From Chryseobacterium sp. Bi04 (GTDB lineage Bacteria; Bacteroidota; Bacteroidia; Flavobacteriales; Weeksellaceae), in NCBI RefSeq assembly GCF_918698085.1, contig NZ_CAKKLP010000003.1:186001-250000 (forward strand): a stretch of 64,000 nucleotides of DNA. Direction: 5' to 3'. Numbering within the stretch: the first letter of the stretch is position 1; each line of letters starts with the position of its first letter. The translations under genes were made by a program, and so were the position numbers. The notes under the pieces are model-generated. The model was not told the origin of the DNA, made no database searches, and saw nothing but the letters and a program-made list of their open reading frames with translations. This document shows positions 7,881 to 16,963 of this stretch, piece by piece.

Positions 7881-9024
7881 AAATAAATTATTAAATCAAG
7901 AAGTTCAAAAGTACATTAATGCCAATCTGCATACAGATCTACATGCATTGCTGTTAAAAAAAGCTCCATTTCCCGAGGTTTCTATGCAGGAAATCGTACA
8001 GCAGATCAAAGGAAGACAGGTGGCGGAGAAAAAGTTTCCTTTTCTCTTAAAAGAAGGCATTATTTTTCCGCCACAGCTCAGTTTAGAGCAGTCATCATCC
8101 GAAAAAACAGCCCTTTATAAATCGGAAATTATAAAAGGGAAAAAGTTTATAGATCTTACCAGCGGCTTTGGAATCGATGCGTACTATTTATCTCAAAATT
8201 TTGATGACATTACCTTAGTGGAACAAAATGCTGAACTTCTGAAAATTGTGGAGCATAACTGGAATGTTATAGGCAAAAAAGGAAAGTTTGTCAATCAGAA
8301 ACTGGAAGATTTCTTAATTGAGAATAAGGAGCATTTTGATACCATTTACTTAGATCCGGCCAGAAGAGACCATCAAAAGAATAAAGTCTTTCTTTTGGAA
8401 GACCTTTCTCCCAATATCCTTGAAATCCAGGAAAAATTATTATCGATTTCCAACCAGGTGATCATTAAACTTTCGCCGTTGATTGATCTGAAATACCTTA
8501 TTTCTGTTGTACCGGATATTTTCAGAATTGATATTGTTGCTTTGAAAAATGATGTAAAGGAAATTGTCATATTTCTGGCAAATGAAAAAGTAAACGAAAT
8601 CAGATGCTGTTGTGTAAATCTTGAAAGTGGAGAATCACCTTTTAATTTTATGTTCCGGGAAGAAGAAAATGCCCGTTCAGAATATTCTGAACCCGAAAAG
8701 TTTATTTATATTCCCAATAATTCCATTTTAAAAGCAGGAATCTTTAATTTGATCTCAGAAAAATTTGGACTTAAAAAACTTCATCCTAATACCCATATTT
8801 ATACTTCAACTGAAAAAAAAGAAAATTTTCCAGGAAGGATTTTAGAAATGGAAGTAGTTGAATCTAAGAGTGTTAAAAAGAAATCGCAGTTTAATATTAT
8901 TTCAAAAAACTACCCTTTAAAGCCTGATGAAATTAAAAAGAAATATGGCTTAAAAGATGGTGGAAAGCACTATATTATTTTTACACAATCCAAAAAAGGG
9001 AAAATAATATTAAAATCACTCTAA
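7858..9024 (+). CDS. THUMP-like class I SAM-dependent methyltransferase
   Basis: This protein of up to 388 residues has an N-terminal helical region and a Rossmann methyltransferase core with the SAM motif FIDLTSGFGIDAYYLS, an acidic motif (TLVEQNAELL) and the catalytic-type TIYLDPARRD, as in the Bacteroidota family with a C-terminal THUMP-like domain. The probable substrate is RNA, but this is unproven. There is no ATG near the start. The possible starts are GTG at 7858, 7867 and 7876, all inside the right inverted repeat of the GxxExxY cassette. The sequence becomes family-like at LLNQEVQKYINANL, so the element may have replaced the native start. Confidence 0.8.
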   Translation: MKFVESVGNKLLNQEVQKYINANLHTDLHALLLKKAPFPEVSMQEIVQQIKGRQVAEKKFPFLLKEGIIFPPQLSLEQSSSEKTALYKSEIIKGKKFIDLTSGFGIDAYYLSQNFDDITLVEQNAELLKIVEHNWNVIGKKGKFVNQKLEDFLIENKEHFDTIYLDPARRDHQKNKVFLLEDLSPNILEIQEKLLSISNQVIIKLSPLIDLKYLISVVPDIFRIDIVALKNDVKEIVIFLANEKVNEIRCCCVNLESGESPFNFMFREEENARSEYSEPEKFIYIPNNSILKAGIFNLISEKFGLKKLHPNTHIYTSTEKKENFPGRILEMEVVESKSVKKKSQFNIISKNYPLKPDEIKKKYGLKDGGKHYIIFTQSKKGKIILKSL

Positions 9025-9029
9025 AAATG

Positions 9030-9060
9030 TTGCCGAAAAAAGCAAGATTTCTTAATTTTG
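9030..9060 (+). promoter_or_regulatory. Promoter of the lipoprotein gene
   Basis: A TTG at 9030-9032, a 20-base spacer and TAATTTTG at 9053-9060 match the consensus. The start codon is 19 bases downstream. Confidence 0.75.
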
Positions 9061-9079
9061 GGCAATCAAAAATTTAAGC

Positions 9080-9361
9080 ATGAGAAAATTAGTTATATGT
9101 TTAGCGATTGCAACTGTAGCTGTAAGCTGTAAAAAAATCCAGGCTGGGGGCAATAAGGGTACTTTAAAACTGGAAGAAGGGGTAGAGAGATATTCTGATG
9201 ATGCACAAGGTGGAGAAGCTCACGGAAATGGTCACGAGGCTGCTGCTGAAGGGCACAAGGAAGAAGCTGCTGCAAAACCTGAAGCTCCTAAAACAGATAG
9301 CGTTGCTGCAAAATCTGCTGAAGCTCCGAAAACAGCTGAGGCTCCAAAAGCTGAACACTAA
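9080..9361 (+). CDS. Small Ala/Lys/Glu-rich lipoprotein
   Basis: This 93-residue protein starts with a lipoprotein signal (MRKLVICLAIATVAVSC, lipobox AVSC with the acceptor Cys at 17). The mature part is hydrophilic and of low complexity: a His/Gly/Glu segment (about 45-65), then repeats of EAPKT/AEAPK to the end. It is probably an unstructured, membrane-anchored periplasmic or surface tail. I do not recognise a family or function. It is monocistronic, with a promoter at 9030-9060 and a terminator at 9384-9409, which suggests strong independent expression. Confidence 0.75.
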   Translation: MRKLVICLAIATVAVSCKKIQAGGNKGTLKLEEGVERYSDDAQGGEAHGNGHEAAAEGHKEEAAAKPEAPKTDSVAAKSAEAPKTAEAPKAEH

Positions 9362-9383
9362 TTATAAGTATAAGACGTACAAG

Positions 9384-9409
9384 TGCCCTGTTTCTGCAGG
9401 GCATTTTTT
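9384..9409 (+). terminator. Intrinsic terminator after the lipoprotein gene
   Basis: The stem TGCCCTG/CAGGGCA with a 6-base loop is followed by a T-run. Confidence 0.9.
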
Positions 9410-9529
9410 ATTAAAATAAATGACTGGCTCTTCAATTATCAGACAATAAGTAATTAGTTGGGAAAATCATCTCCTTTTACTTGGCTCTGACAGGCATTTT
9501 TTTTAATTTTAACAAAATAAATTTTTACA

Positions 9530-10909
9530 ATGCAAGAGACATTAAATTACATTAACGAAAACAAACAACGTTTCGTTGATGAATTATTTGAGTTACTGAG
9601 AATTCCTTCCATTTCTGCAGATCCGGCTTATAAAAATGATGTATTGAAATGTGCGGATGTATGTGCAATGCACCTTAAAAATGCAGGAGCTGATAACGTT
9701 GAAATATGTGAAACAAAAGGATATCCTATTGTTTTTGGTGAAAAAATCCTAGACAAAAATTTACCAACAGTATTGGTTTACGGACATTACGATGTACAAC
9801 CGGCAGATCCGTTGGAATTATGGAGAAAACCACCTTTCGAGCCTTATATTGAAAAAACAGAACTTCACCCGGATGGCGCTATCTTCGCAAGAGGGGCTGC
9901 AGACGATAAAGGACAGTTCTTTATGCATCTGAAAGCTTTTGAAGCTATGATGAAGACAAACACTCTGCCATGTAACGTTAAATTTATTTTAGAAGGTGAA
10001 GAAGAAGTAGGTTCTGTAAGCTTAGGAGACTTCGTTAATGAAAATAAGGAAAAACTGACGTGTGACTGTATCCTTATCTCAGATACCCATATCTACAGCA
10101 ATGAACAGCCAACTGTAACCACAGGATTAAGAGGGCTGAGCTATGTAGAAGTAGAAGTGGAGGGGCCAAACAGAGACTTACACTCCGGGCTTTACGGTGG
10201 TGCTGTACCTAATCCTATCCACGTGCTTTCCAGAATGATTGCTAATCTGATTGATGAAAACGGTCATATTACCATTGATGGATTCTACGATAATGTAGAA
10301 GTAGTATCTGATGAGGACAGAGCTGAAATGAACAAGCTGAAAGATAATCCTGAAGAATTCAAGAAATCAATCGGATTAAGCGGTGTAGAAGGTGAAAAGG
10401 GGTATACAACCCTTGAAAGAGCTTCCATTCGTCCTACATTAGACTGTAATGGAATCTGGGGAGGATATACCGGAGAAGGTGCTAAAACAGTAATTCCTTC
10501 AAAAGCTTTTGCTAAAATTTCAATGCGTTTGGTACCTTATCAGACACCGGAAGAAATTACGGAGAAATTCACAACATATTTTGAAAAAATAGCGCCGGAA
10601 ACTGTAAAAGTTAAGGTGACTCCTCACCATGGAGGAATGCCTTATGTATTACAAAGTGATACCAAAGAGTTTTTAGCAGCTAAACAGGCTATGGAAACAG
10701 CATTTGGTAAAGAAGTACTGCCTTACAGAAGTGGAGGAAGTATTCCTATTACAGCGATGTTCGAGAAAGTTCTGGGAGCCAAGTCTGTATTAATGGGCTT
10801 TGGACTGGATTCTGACGCCATTCACTCTCCGAATGAACATTATGGACTCTTTAATTTCTATAAAGGAATTGAAAGTATCCCATTGTTCTTTGAAAACTAT
10901 TCAAAATAA
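9530..10909 (+). CDS. M20 family dipeptidase
   Basis: This 459-residue di-zinc peptidase of the M20/CNDP type hydrolyses dipeptides in the cytoplasm. The metal-binding motif VYGHYDVQPAD puts His at 86 and Asp at 88. The catalytic and bridging acids are in EGEEEVGS, a further ligand is in SDTHIY, and the last His is in HSPNEHYG near the end. The dimerisation (lid) domain occupies about 200-370 with SGLYGGAVPNP. There is no signal peptide. The length is normal. It is a single gene closed by a strong terminator. Confidence 0.92.
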   Translation: MQETLNYINENKQRFVDELFELLRIPSISADPAYKNDVLKCADVCAMHLKNAGADNVEICETKGYPIVFGEKILDKNLPTVLVYGHYDVQPADPLELWRKPPFEPYIEKTELHPDGAIFARGAADDKGQFFMHLKAFEAMMKTNTLPCNVKFILEGEEEVGSVSLGDFVNENKEKLTCDCILISDTHIYSNEQPTVTTGLRGLSYVEVEVEGPNRDLHSGLYGGAVPNPIHVLSRMIANLIDENGHITIDGFYDNVEVVSDEDRAEMNKLKDNPEEFKKSIGLSGVEGEKGYTTLERASIRPTLDCNGIWGGYTGEGAKTVIPSKAFAKISMRLVPYQTPEEITEKFTTYFEKIAPETVKVKVTPHHGGMPYVLQSDTKEFLAAKQAMETAFGKEVLPYRSGGSIPITAMFEKVLGAKSVLMGFGLDSDAIHSPNEHYGLFNFYKGIESIPLFFENYSK

Positions 10910-10930
10910 GAGACTTATTATATCAGTATC

Positions 10931-10966
10931 TCAAGCGCTTCTTTACAGGAGCGCTTGATTTTTTTA
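10931..10966 (+). terminator. Intrinsic terminator after the dipeptidase gene
   Basis: The stem TCAAGCGC/GCGCTTGA with a 12-base loop is followed by seven T. Confidence 0.88.
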
Positions 10967-11249
10967 TATCTAAATAAGCTCTTGAAAAAAGAGGATTCAG
11001 ATTTAGAAAATTCCCCATACAGATCTGAAGGGCAATCCTCAATTAAACCGGAACAAAAACGTTTTTTGCTCCGGTTAACTATTTTTTATTTATTGTAAAA
11101 AGTGTAGACAGCTTTCGCAGTAAACACCTTATCCTGCTATGATTTTTAGGGGTTGTAAATTAGTGACAATAATCGGATTTCTGGTTGATTAATGGTATTT
11201 TTTTAATTCTTTGAAGTTTTTATTTTTATTCCGAAACTTAAACTTTACT
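10967..11249. other. Intergenic region with an isolated hairpin (11045-11076)
   Basis: No coding sequence is seen in this 283-bp gap. AACCGGAACAAAAAC at 11045 pairs almost fully with a GTTTTTTGCTCCGGTT arm, and an AT-rich, T-containing run follows. It resembles a second terminator or the 3' end of a small RNA, but I see no gene or clear promoter for it. Confidence 0.45.
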
Positions 11250-12167
11250 ATGAAAAAATACTACTCAATCGCATGTGTCTTACTTTCAATATTTTCTTTC
11301 GCTCAGGAGACTGTTTCTTTTGAAGATAATGAAGGTTTTTTAGCCGCAAATATCCATGGACAGAATAATTGGATAAGTACTCCTACAGGAGGAAATCCAG
11401 CCCATGTTATGAACCAGGTTGTCAGTCAGGATCATGCCAGTCATGGAAATGCTTCCCTTAAAATTGTCAGAGAAAATACCTATGGGACCCAATCGGAGCC
11501 TGTCATAGGAGTTTTTTATAATTTACCGGTACCCCTTCCTTATAACAATTTTTCGGTTTCATTTGATATCAATATCTCTCAGCTTGACGGTTCTGTTTTT
11601 GGATTCCAGGGTGTTGACAGTATTGCAGAGCAATTAGTGGTGAGGCTTGATTTTGATAAAACGGGTGTGATAAAGATTTTAAATCTGGTTTCCGGCTCTT
11701 TGGAACTTGTTCCTACTCCTGAAACCTGGTCTCCGAACACCTGGTATAGATGTAAAGTTATAGGAACGGCTTCAGATATCAGATACTATCTCAATGATAC
11801 TTTAATTTATACAGGGCTGGCCGTAAGTCCGCTGAATATAGATCAGCTGCGTTTTGTGCATGATAATGCTTTAGGAACGGCTTATATTGACCAGATTAAA
11901 ATCAATTCTGAAACCATTTTGGGGGTCAATGACAATAAAGTGGATTATAATATATTATCACTATACCCTAATCCAGCAACAGATTTTATAAAAATAAACG
12001 CTGTGAATACATTGGAAAAAGTGGAAGTTTACGATGTTGTCGGAAAAAAGATGGATATAGGATTACAGAATAATACAGTAGATGTAAAGCATCTTTCGCC
12101 AGGGATTTACTTTATGAGCATACAGTCAGGAGGTAAAACCTTTACTGAGAAATTTATAAAAAAATAA
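11250..12167 (+). CDS. Secreted T9SS type A sorting-domain protein, lectin-like fold
   Basis: This 305-residue protein starts at ATG 11250, because a signal peptide begins there (MKKYYSIACVLLSIFSFAQ); an in-frame ATG 39 bases upstream would only add an unlikely N-terminus. The middle (about 25-230) looks like a concanavalin-type beta-sandwich, with TWYRCKVIGTASDIRYYLND and FVHDNALGTAYIDQI typical of such domains. The C-terminal 70 residues (LYPNPATDFIKIN ... GKTFTEKFIKK) are a type A T9SS sorting domain, so it is exported by T9SS and attached or released at the surface. Its ligand is unknown. Confidence 0.8.
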   Translation: MKKYYSIACVLLSIFSFAQETVSFEDNEGFLAANIHGQNNWISTPTGGNPAHVMNQVVSQDHASHGNASLKIVRENTYGTQSEPVIGVFYNLPVPLPYNNFSVSFDINISQLDGSVFGFQGVDSIAEQLVVRLDFDKTGVIKILNLVSGSLELVPTPETWSPNTWYRCKVIGTASDIRYYLNDTLIYTGLAVSPLNIDQLRFVHDNALGTAYIDQIKINSETILGVNDNKVDYNILSLYPNPATDFIKINAVNTLEKVEVYDVVGKKMDIGLQNNTVDVKHLSPGIYFMSIQSGGKTFTEKFIKK

Positions 12168-12170
12168 TAC

Positions 12171-12215
12171 CTGATAAATCTTTGAATCAGTAAACGCTCC
12201 AATTGGAGCGTTTTT
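12171..12215 (+). terminator. Terminator, copy 1 of a shared T9SS tail module
   Basis: TACCTGATAAATCTT directly after the stop leads to the stem AAACGCTCC-AATT-GGAGCGTTT (12192-12213) and a T-run. Very similar blocks follow the T9SS genes ending at 14948 and 16027. Confidence 0.9.
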
Positions 12216-12427
12216 GATATATCTTATACTGTCCTTTGTTATACAATTTAATCATGTTTTATGGAGAGAATACACTGATTAAAGCTTTATCACATTTATA
12301 GAGAAAATTATAACTCCATAGTATATCAATTTTTTTATTATATAATATGAAGAAATTTTTTATTTTTATGAGTTGCGTGTTAAAAATATTCTATATATTT
12401 TTATAATTAAAGAAAAAAATTAATAAC

Positions 12428-13189
12428 ATGAAAAAAACAACTGCAATTTTATGTGCACTTTTGTGTGCCAATTCTTTATTTTCTCAACAATGGACAGGTA
12501 ATAACACGACTACGGATCCTATTTACAGAGGAGGTTCTGTAAGTGTAGGGACAGCTCAATCTTATGATAAATTTACTTTAGGTAAAGGAAATTTAAGAAT
12601 GATAGATGGAGCTATTAAATTTGGTTATTTTTCATCAGGAGTGAACCATGATTCTTATTTTACTATACAGAATTTTAGAAGTCTAGCGGGTTCTAACGCT
12701 AATGGACTTTATATATATCCATCTCACTCCGGTTTAAACCCAATAAATGATGTTCCTTCCGAAAGCAAGGTTTTCTTTGTTTCTTCTACCTCTAAAATAG
12801 GGATGGGAACCAATACTTTGACCTGTGTAGACTGTGATAGCTATCGCTTGTTTGTAAAAGATGGGATTAAAACTGAGAAATTAAAAGTTGAAATTGCAGC
12901 TAACAACGGCTGGGCAGATTATGTCTTTGCTAAAGATTATAAACTGATGCCTTTAAAAGAATTGCAGGCCTATATTGATCATAAAGGACATCTGCCGGAA
13001 GTGCCCACTACGGAAGAAGCTATCAAAAATGGTATAGAACTTAAAGAAATGAATATTCTTCTTCTTAAAAAAGTAGAAGAACTGACCTTGTATACATTGC
13101 AACAGCAGAACCAAATGGAGAAGCAGCAAAAGTACATGGATGAGCAGAATAGACGAATTGAAATGTTGGAGAAAAATGCACGTAAATAA
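12428..13189 (+). CDS. Secreted protein with C-terminal coiled coil (tail-fibre/cell-wall-anchor-like)
   Basis: This 253-residue protein has a signal peptide (MKKTTAILCALLCANSLFSQ) and an N-terminal region of about 130 residues that I do not recognise. The C-terminal region WADYVFAKDYKLMPLKELQ ... GHLPEVPTTEEA ... EMNILLLKKVEELTLY is the conserved ending of a widespread Bacteroidota secreted family related to phage tail-fibre endings. The last 45 residues are a Gln/Glu/Lys coiled coil, likely for oligomerisation. It has no T9SS sorting domain although its neighbours do. The T9SS gene downstream begins 25 bases later, so the two may be cotranscribed. Confidence 0.7.
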   Translation: MKKTTAILCALLCANSLFSQQWTGNNTTTDPIYRGGSVSVGTAQSYDKFTLGKGNLRMIDGAIKFGYFSSGVNHDSYFTIQNFRSLAGSNANGLYIYPSHSGLNPINDVPSESKVFFVSSTSKIGMGTNTLTCVDCDSYRLFVKDGIKTEKLKVEIAANNGWADYVFAKDYKLMPLKELQAYIDHKGHLPEVPTTEEAIKNGIELKEMNILLLKKVEELTLYTLQQQNQMEKQQKYMDEQNRRIEMLEKNARK

Positions 13190-13214
13190 TAGATCAACTA
13201 TTTAAATATTATTT

Positions 13215-14948
13215 ATGAAAAAGCTCTTTTTATCAATGTCTTTGGCAGTGTCACTTTTGGCATATGCTCAAGGAGAAAATAACAATTGGTATTTTGGATA
13301 TTATGTAGGAATTAATTTTTCAGGGAGTACTCCTCAGTTTGTAAATGGCAGTGCCATGAGTAATTTAAATTCATCGGCGACAGTAAGCGATAGTAGCGGA
13401 AATTTGTTGTTTTATAGTGATGGGAATGAGGTCTGGAACAGGGAGCATCAGATGATGCCTAATGGGCTTATTGAGCATAGTGGGCCTCAGCTTGCTACTG
13501 TAAAGCATCCTACAAATCCTAATTTATATTATATTTTTGCAGCAACCTGGATGTATACTGGTATAATCCGGTATTCAGTAGTGGATATGTCTTTAGGTGG
13601 TTTAGGATCAAATGGGCAGCCTTTGGGTGATGTCGTGCAGAATCTTATAAAAGTTCCTGTTTTAGATGGCCAGGGAAATGAAATTAATGATGCGAGAGCA
13701 GTAACAGTTGTTCCACACGCAGATGGTAATTCTTATTGGGTTTTAGTAACTAATGGGAAGAAATTATACGCCTATCGCCTAAGCAGCTCAGGATTAAGTA
13801 CAACACCTGTGGTGAATGATTTAGGTACTTCAGGTTTTTTTACCGGTTATGACGGAATTTCTATGAAGGCCTCTCCTGAGATAAAGACTTCATGTAATTA
13901 TTCACACTTTATATGTATAAACAATTCCAATCCCGGTACAAAAGAAAACGAAGGAATGGTGCGCTCTTTTGATAATTTTTCAGGATTGTTAACTACAGAT
14001 TACAATTTGTCTATTGCCGGAATAGATGCTTTTAATGCCGAATTCAATCAATATGCTAATATACTGTACGTGAGTGGTTATTATGGAGTTGGGAATACTA
14101 CTACCTTCTATGCTGTAGACCTGCTCAATTCTACGAATTCCAATGTGTTATACACGCCAATTTATAACGGAATGTGGGGAACAAATGGTTTAGGTTATCC
14201 CAGTACTATCCAAAGGAACTCAAAAGGAGATATTTATTTTCATATGGTTGGCTATAATGCAGGACGCAGCCTGAGCCAAATAGTAAATCCCGATGTTTAT
14301 GGGCAAAGCTCAATTAATCTTAATGTCCTGAATTATCCTAGTGGTATGATTTATGTGGGAGCTTCCAACAGCTTTCCTCAATTACTTCCTACACTTTCAA
14401 AAAGAACGGGTACTTGTGTTATGTCATATGATTTAACTACTGCAGAGGTGCATAATATACCTTATACCTATCATGCAAGTAATACCATTACTACACAGCT
14501 CAATTATAAAGTGAATTCAGCTCAGAATATTACTATGAAGGCCGGGAATAGTATTAATCTTCTTCCTAATACTTATATAGAGAACGGAGCTCAATATGTA
14601 GCGGGAATAGAAGATTGCAGATGCTCGGGAGGTGAGGTTGAGGCAAAAAGTCAAAACCTAAAAGATAATATGCGTCTGAATTTAAGGAATATACAATCCG
14701 ATAAAACAGATGGTAAGAAGGAGCTTATTACAAAAGTGAAGTTATTCCCGAATCCTGCCTCGGATATTCTAAATATTATCACTTCTTCGGATATTAAAAA
14801 TGTTTCTGTTTTAGATATATCAGGAAAAGTAATCAATGTAAAGCTAGACGGCAATAAGATTGATATAAAGAATTTGCCGTCAGGAAATTATATTCTTAGC
14901 ATAGAAACAAAAGAAGGAAAAACCAGTCAGAAATTTATTAAAAAATAA
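13215..14948 (+). CDS. Large secreted T9SS type A protein, beta-propeller-like
   Basis: This 577-residue protein has a signal peptide (MKKLFLSMSLAVSLLAYAQ). Residues 22 to about 400 have repeated WYFG.../LFYSDGNEVWN.../YYIFAATW.../YWVLVTNGKKLYAYRL units that look like propeller blades. The segment about 430-465 (MKAGNSINLLPNTYIENGAQ) is a short motif frequent in Chryseobacterium surface proteins. The last 70 residues (LFPNPASDILNI ... GKTSQKFIKK) form a type A T9SS sorting domain. It acts outside the cell; ligand and function are unknown. It starts 25 bases after the coiled-coil protein gene. Confidence 0.75.
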   Translation: MKKLFLSMSLAVSLLAYAQGENNNWYFGYYVGINFSGSTPQFVNGSAMSNLNSSATVSDSSGNLLFYSDGNEVWNREHQMMPNGLIEHSGPQLATVKHPTNPNLYYIFAATWMYTGIIRYSVVDMSLGGLGSNGQPLGDVVQNLIKVPVLDGQGNEINDARAVTVVPHADGNSYWVLVTNGKKLYAYRLSSSGLSTTPVVNDLGTSGFFTGYDGISMKASPEIKTSCNYSHFICINNSNPGTKENEGMVRSFDNFSGLLTTDYNLSIAGIDAFNAEFNQYANILYVSGYYGVGNTTTFYAVDLLNSTNSNVLYTPIYNGMWGTNGLGYPSTIQRNSKGDIYFHMVGYNAGRSLSQIVNPDVYGQSSINLNVLNYPSGMIYVGASNSFPQLLPTLSKRTGTCVMSYDLTTAEVHNIPYTYHASNTITTQLNYKVNSAQNITMKAGNSINLLPNTYIENGAQYVAGIEDCRCSGGEVEAKSQNLKDNMRLNLRNIQSDKTDGKKELITKVKLFPNPASDILNIITSSDIKNVSVLDISGKVINVKLDGNKIDIKNLPSGNYILSIETKEGKTSQKFIKK

Positions 14949-14949
14949 T

Positions 14950-14998
14950 ACCTGATAAACCTTCCTATTAGTAAACGCTCCAATTGGGGCGTTTTTTT
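14950..14998 (+). terminator. Terminator, copy 2 of the shared T9SS tail module
   Basis: TACCTGATAAACCTT is followed by the stem AAACGCTCC-AATT-GGGGCGTTT (14973-14994, one G-U pair) and seven T. The block matches copies 1 and 3 closely. Confidence 0.9.
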
Positions 14999-15214
14999 GT
15001 TGAAAATCAATTATGAAAAGTATAAGTACTCTTTTGTTAAACCAAATTATTCAAAAGGCATAAGTGAATTTATTAATTAATTTATTATTTTTTATGGAAT
15101 TTAATAAGTAAGTGATATGGTTTTTGGTTTTTTATTGATTGTTTTATAAACTTTCTCATTTTAAATTTGGAATAGAATATAGGTGTACTTAAACTTGTTG
15201 TAAAATAAAAAATT

Positions 15215-16027
15215 ATGATGAGAAAAATTTTACTATTGAGTGCATTTCTAGGTTTAACTTTATTAAATGCACAGACAGTCGTGTTTCAAGAAACGTTTGA
15301 TACCGCTGCTGGATGGACCGTAATTGATAGAGACGGGGATACAAGGAACTGGGGGCTTTATACAGGAAGTGCAACTTCTGATGGCTGGGGATTTTCTGGG
15401 AATGTTGCAGGTTCAGCATCGTGGTTACCAGCACCTGTGGGAGCATTGACTCCTGATAATTTATTAATTTCACCAGCAATAACACTTCCTGCAACTGGGA
15501 CTTTATCATTGAGTTTTCTAGTAGGATCTTCTGATTCTCAGGCTTTTGCAGAACATTACGCAGCTTATGTGTTGCCAAGTAGTGCTACAGCATTTACAGG
15601 TACTGAAACTCCTTTGATTGAAGGAACTGTAACAGCGGGTAGAACAGCAATAGCTAAAACGGCAACGATTCCTAGTAATCTGGCTGGCCAGAGTGTAAAA
15701 CTCTATGTTAGACATTTTAATACTAATGATCAAAACCTTTTGATAGTAGACAATATTAAAATTACGCAAACAGGAACACTAGGCACTGCTGAAAATAAGA
15801 TATCTAAGGTTGAGACCTCTCTATATCCTAATCCTGTATCCGATGTTCTTACGATTAAATCTAAAGAAAAAGTAAACAAAGTGGAAGTTTATGATATCAG
15901 CGGAAGAAAAGTAGTTGCAGATCTAGACGGAGATAAAGTAAATGTAAGAAACCTGAATGCAGGAAGCTATATCATTAATATTGAAACGAAAGAGGGTAAA
16001 ACGACAGAGAAATTTATAAAAAAATAA
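15215..16027 (+). CDS. Secreted T9SS type A protein with choice-of-anchor J-like domain
   Basis: This 270-residue protein begins MMRKILLLSAFLGLTLLNAQ; the signal peptide fits either ATG (15215 or 15218). Residues 25-190 open with VFQETFDTAAGWTVIDRDGD and continue with WLISPAITLPA-like text and LLIVDNIKI, the pattern of choice-of-anchor J/cleaved-adhesin beta-sandwich domains. The C-terminal 70 residues (LYPNPVSDVLTI ... GKTTEKFIKK) are a type A T9SS sorting domain. It probably binds or coats surfaces; substrate unknown. The third copy of the shared terminator follows. Confidence 0.82.
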   Translation: MMRKILLLSAFLGLTLLNAQTVVFQETFDTAAGWTVIDRDGDTRNWGLYTGSATSDGWGFSGNVAGSASWLPAPVGALTPDNLLISPAITLPATGTLSLSFLVGSSDSQAFAEHYAAYVLPSSATAFTGTETPLIEGTVTAGRTAIAKTATIPSNLAGQSVKLYVRHFNTNDQNLLIVDNIKITQTGTLGTAENKISKVETSLYPNPVSDVLTIKSKEKVNKVEVYDISGRKVVADLDGDKVNVRNLNAGSYIINIETKEGKTTEKFIKK

Positions 16028-16029
16028 TA

Positions 16030-16075
16030 CCTGATAAATCTTAGTATCAGTGAACGCTCCAATTGGAGCGTTTTT
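16030..16075 (+). terminator. Terminator, copy 3 of the shared T9SS tail module
   Basis: TACCTGATAAATCTTAGTATC leads to the stem AACGCTCC-AATT-GGAGCGTT (16053-16072) and a T-run; the block is almost identical to copy 1. Confidence 0.9.
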
Positions 16076-16105
16076 GTTATTTTAGAGCATTAAATTTTTT
16101 ATGCT

Positions 16106-16813
16106 ATGTCAGAAAATAAAACAGCTTATATAACAGGAGGAACTAAAGGAATAGGCTTTGGGATTGCGAAAATATTGCTGGAAAATGGTATCTCGGTGGC
16201 ATTTTCAGGAAGAAAAAGAGATGATGTTCTGAAAGCTGAAGAAGAGCTTAAGCAGTATTCTGAAAATGTGTTAGGGATTGTTTCTGATGTAAGGAGCTTT
16301 GAAAGCGAACAGGAAGCTATACAATATGTTTTAGAAAAATTCGGAAGACTGGACTTTGTTATTGCCAATGCCGGATTAGGTATTTTTAAGCCTGTAGATG
16401 AGCTGACAGCTCAAGAATGGAATGATATGATAGAAACCAATCTCACCGGTGTTTTCTATACCTTAAAAGCTTCTGTTGAAGAACTGAAAAAGACAGAAGG
16501 TTATTATATTACCATTTCAAGTTTGGCAGGAGCTAACTTTTTTGAAAATGGAGCTGGCTATAATGCTTCCAAATTTGGAGTCGTAGGATTTACCCAGGCA
16601 GCAATGATTGATTTAAGAAAATATAATATTAAATCTACCGTCATTATGCCCGGATCAGTGGCCACTCATTTTAATGGAAATACACCATCCGAAAAAGACA
16701 GCTGGAAGATTCAGCCTGAAGATATGGGAAATCTTATATTGGATATTTTAAAGATGAATCCTAGGGTTTTGCCTAGTAAAATAGAGTTTAGAGCAACAAA
16801 ACCAGGAAAGTAA
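16106..16813 (+). CDS. Short-chain dehydrogenase/reductase (SDR)
   Basis: This 235-residue NAD(P)-dependent oxidoreductase has a classical SDR layout: the nucleotide-binding TGGTKGIG at residues 10-17, NAGLG in the strand-4 motif, the catalytic Ser in ITISSLAG, and YNASK with the catalytic Tyr and Lys. The C-terminal MPGSVATHFNG is the usual substrate loop. It is closest in feel to 3-oxoacyl-ACP reductase-type enzymes, but the substrate cannot be read from the sequence. It is preceded by a terminator, so it has its own promoter. Confidence 0.88.
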   Translation: MSENKTAYITGGTKGIGFGIAKILLENGISVAFSGRKRDDVLKAEEELKQYSENVLGIVSDVRSFESEQEAIQYVLEKFGRLDFVIANAGLGIFKPVDELTAQEWNDMIETNLTGVFYTLKASVEELKKTEGYYITISSLAGANFFENGAGYNASKFGVVGFTQAAMIDLRKYNIKSTVIMPGSVATHFNGNTPSEKDSWKIQPEDMGNLILDILKMNPRVLPSKIEFRATKPGK

Positions 16814-16909
16814 ATACTTCTAATGTATTGAATAATAATTTAGTAAGTATTATGCATGCATAATATATTTTTTATTTATATTAGCAAAAATTAATTCAAA
16901 CAAAATCTC

Positions 16910-16936
16910 TGCATAAACCGTTGCTGGTTTTGTGCA
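16910..16936 (+). promoter_or_regulatory. Small hairpin upstream of etfB
   Basis: TGCATAAACC pairs imperfectly with GGTTTTGTGCA within the 150-base leader region before etfB. There is no T-run, so it may be an operator or a 5' UTR structure. Low certainty. Confidence 0.3.
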
Positions 16937-16963
16937 TAAAAGGGAAAAAATAAAATAGTACAC

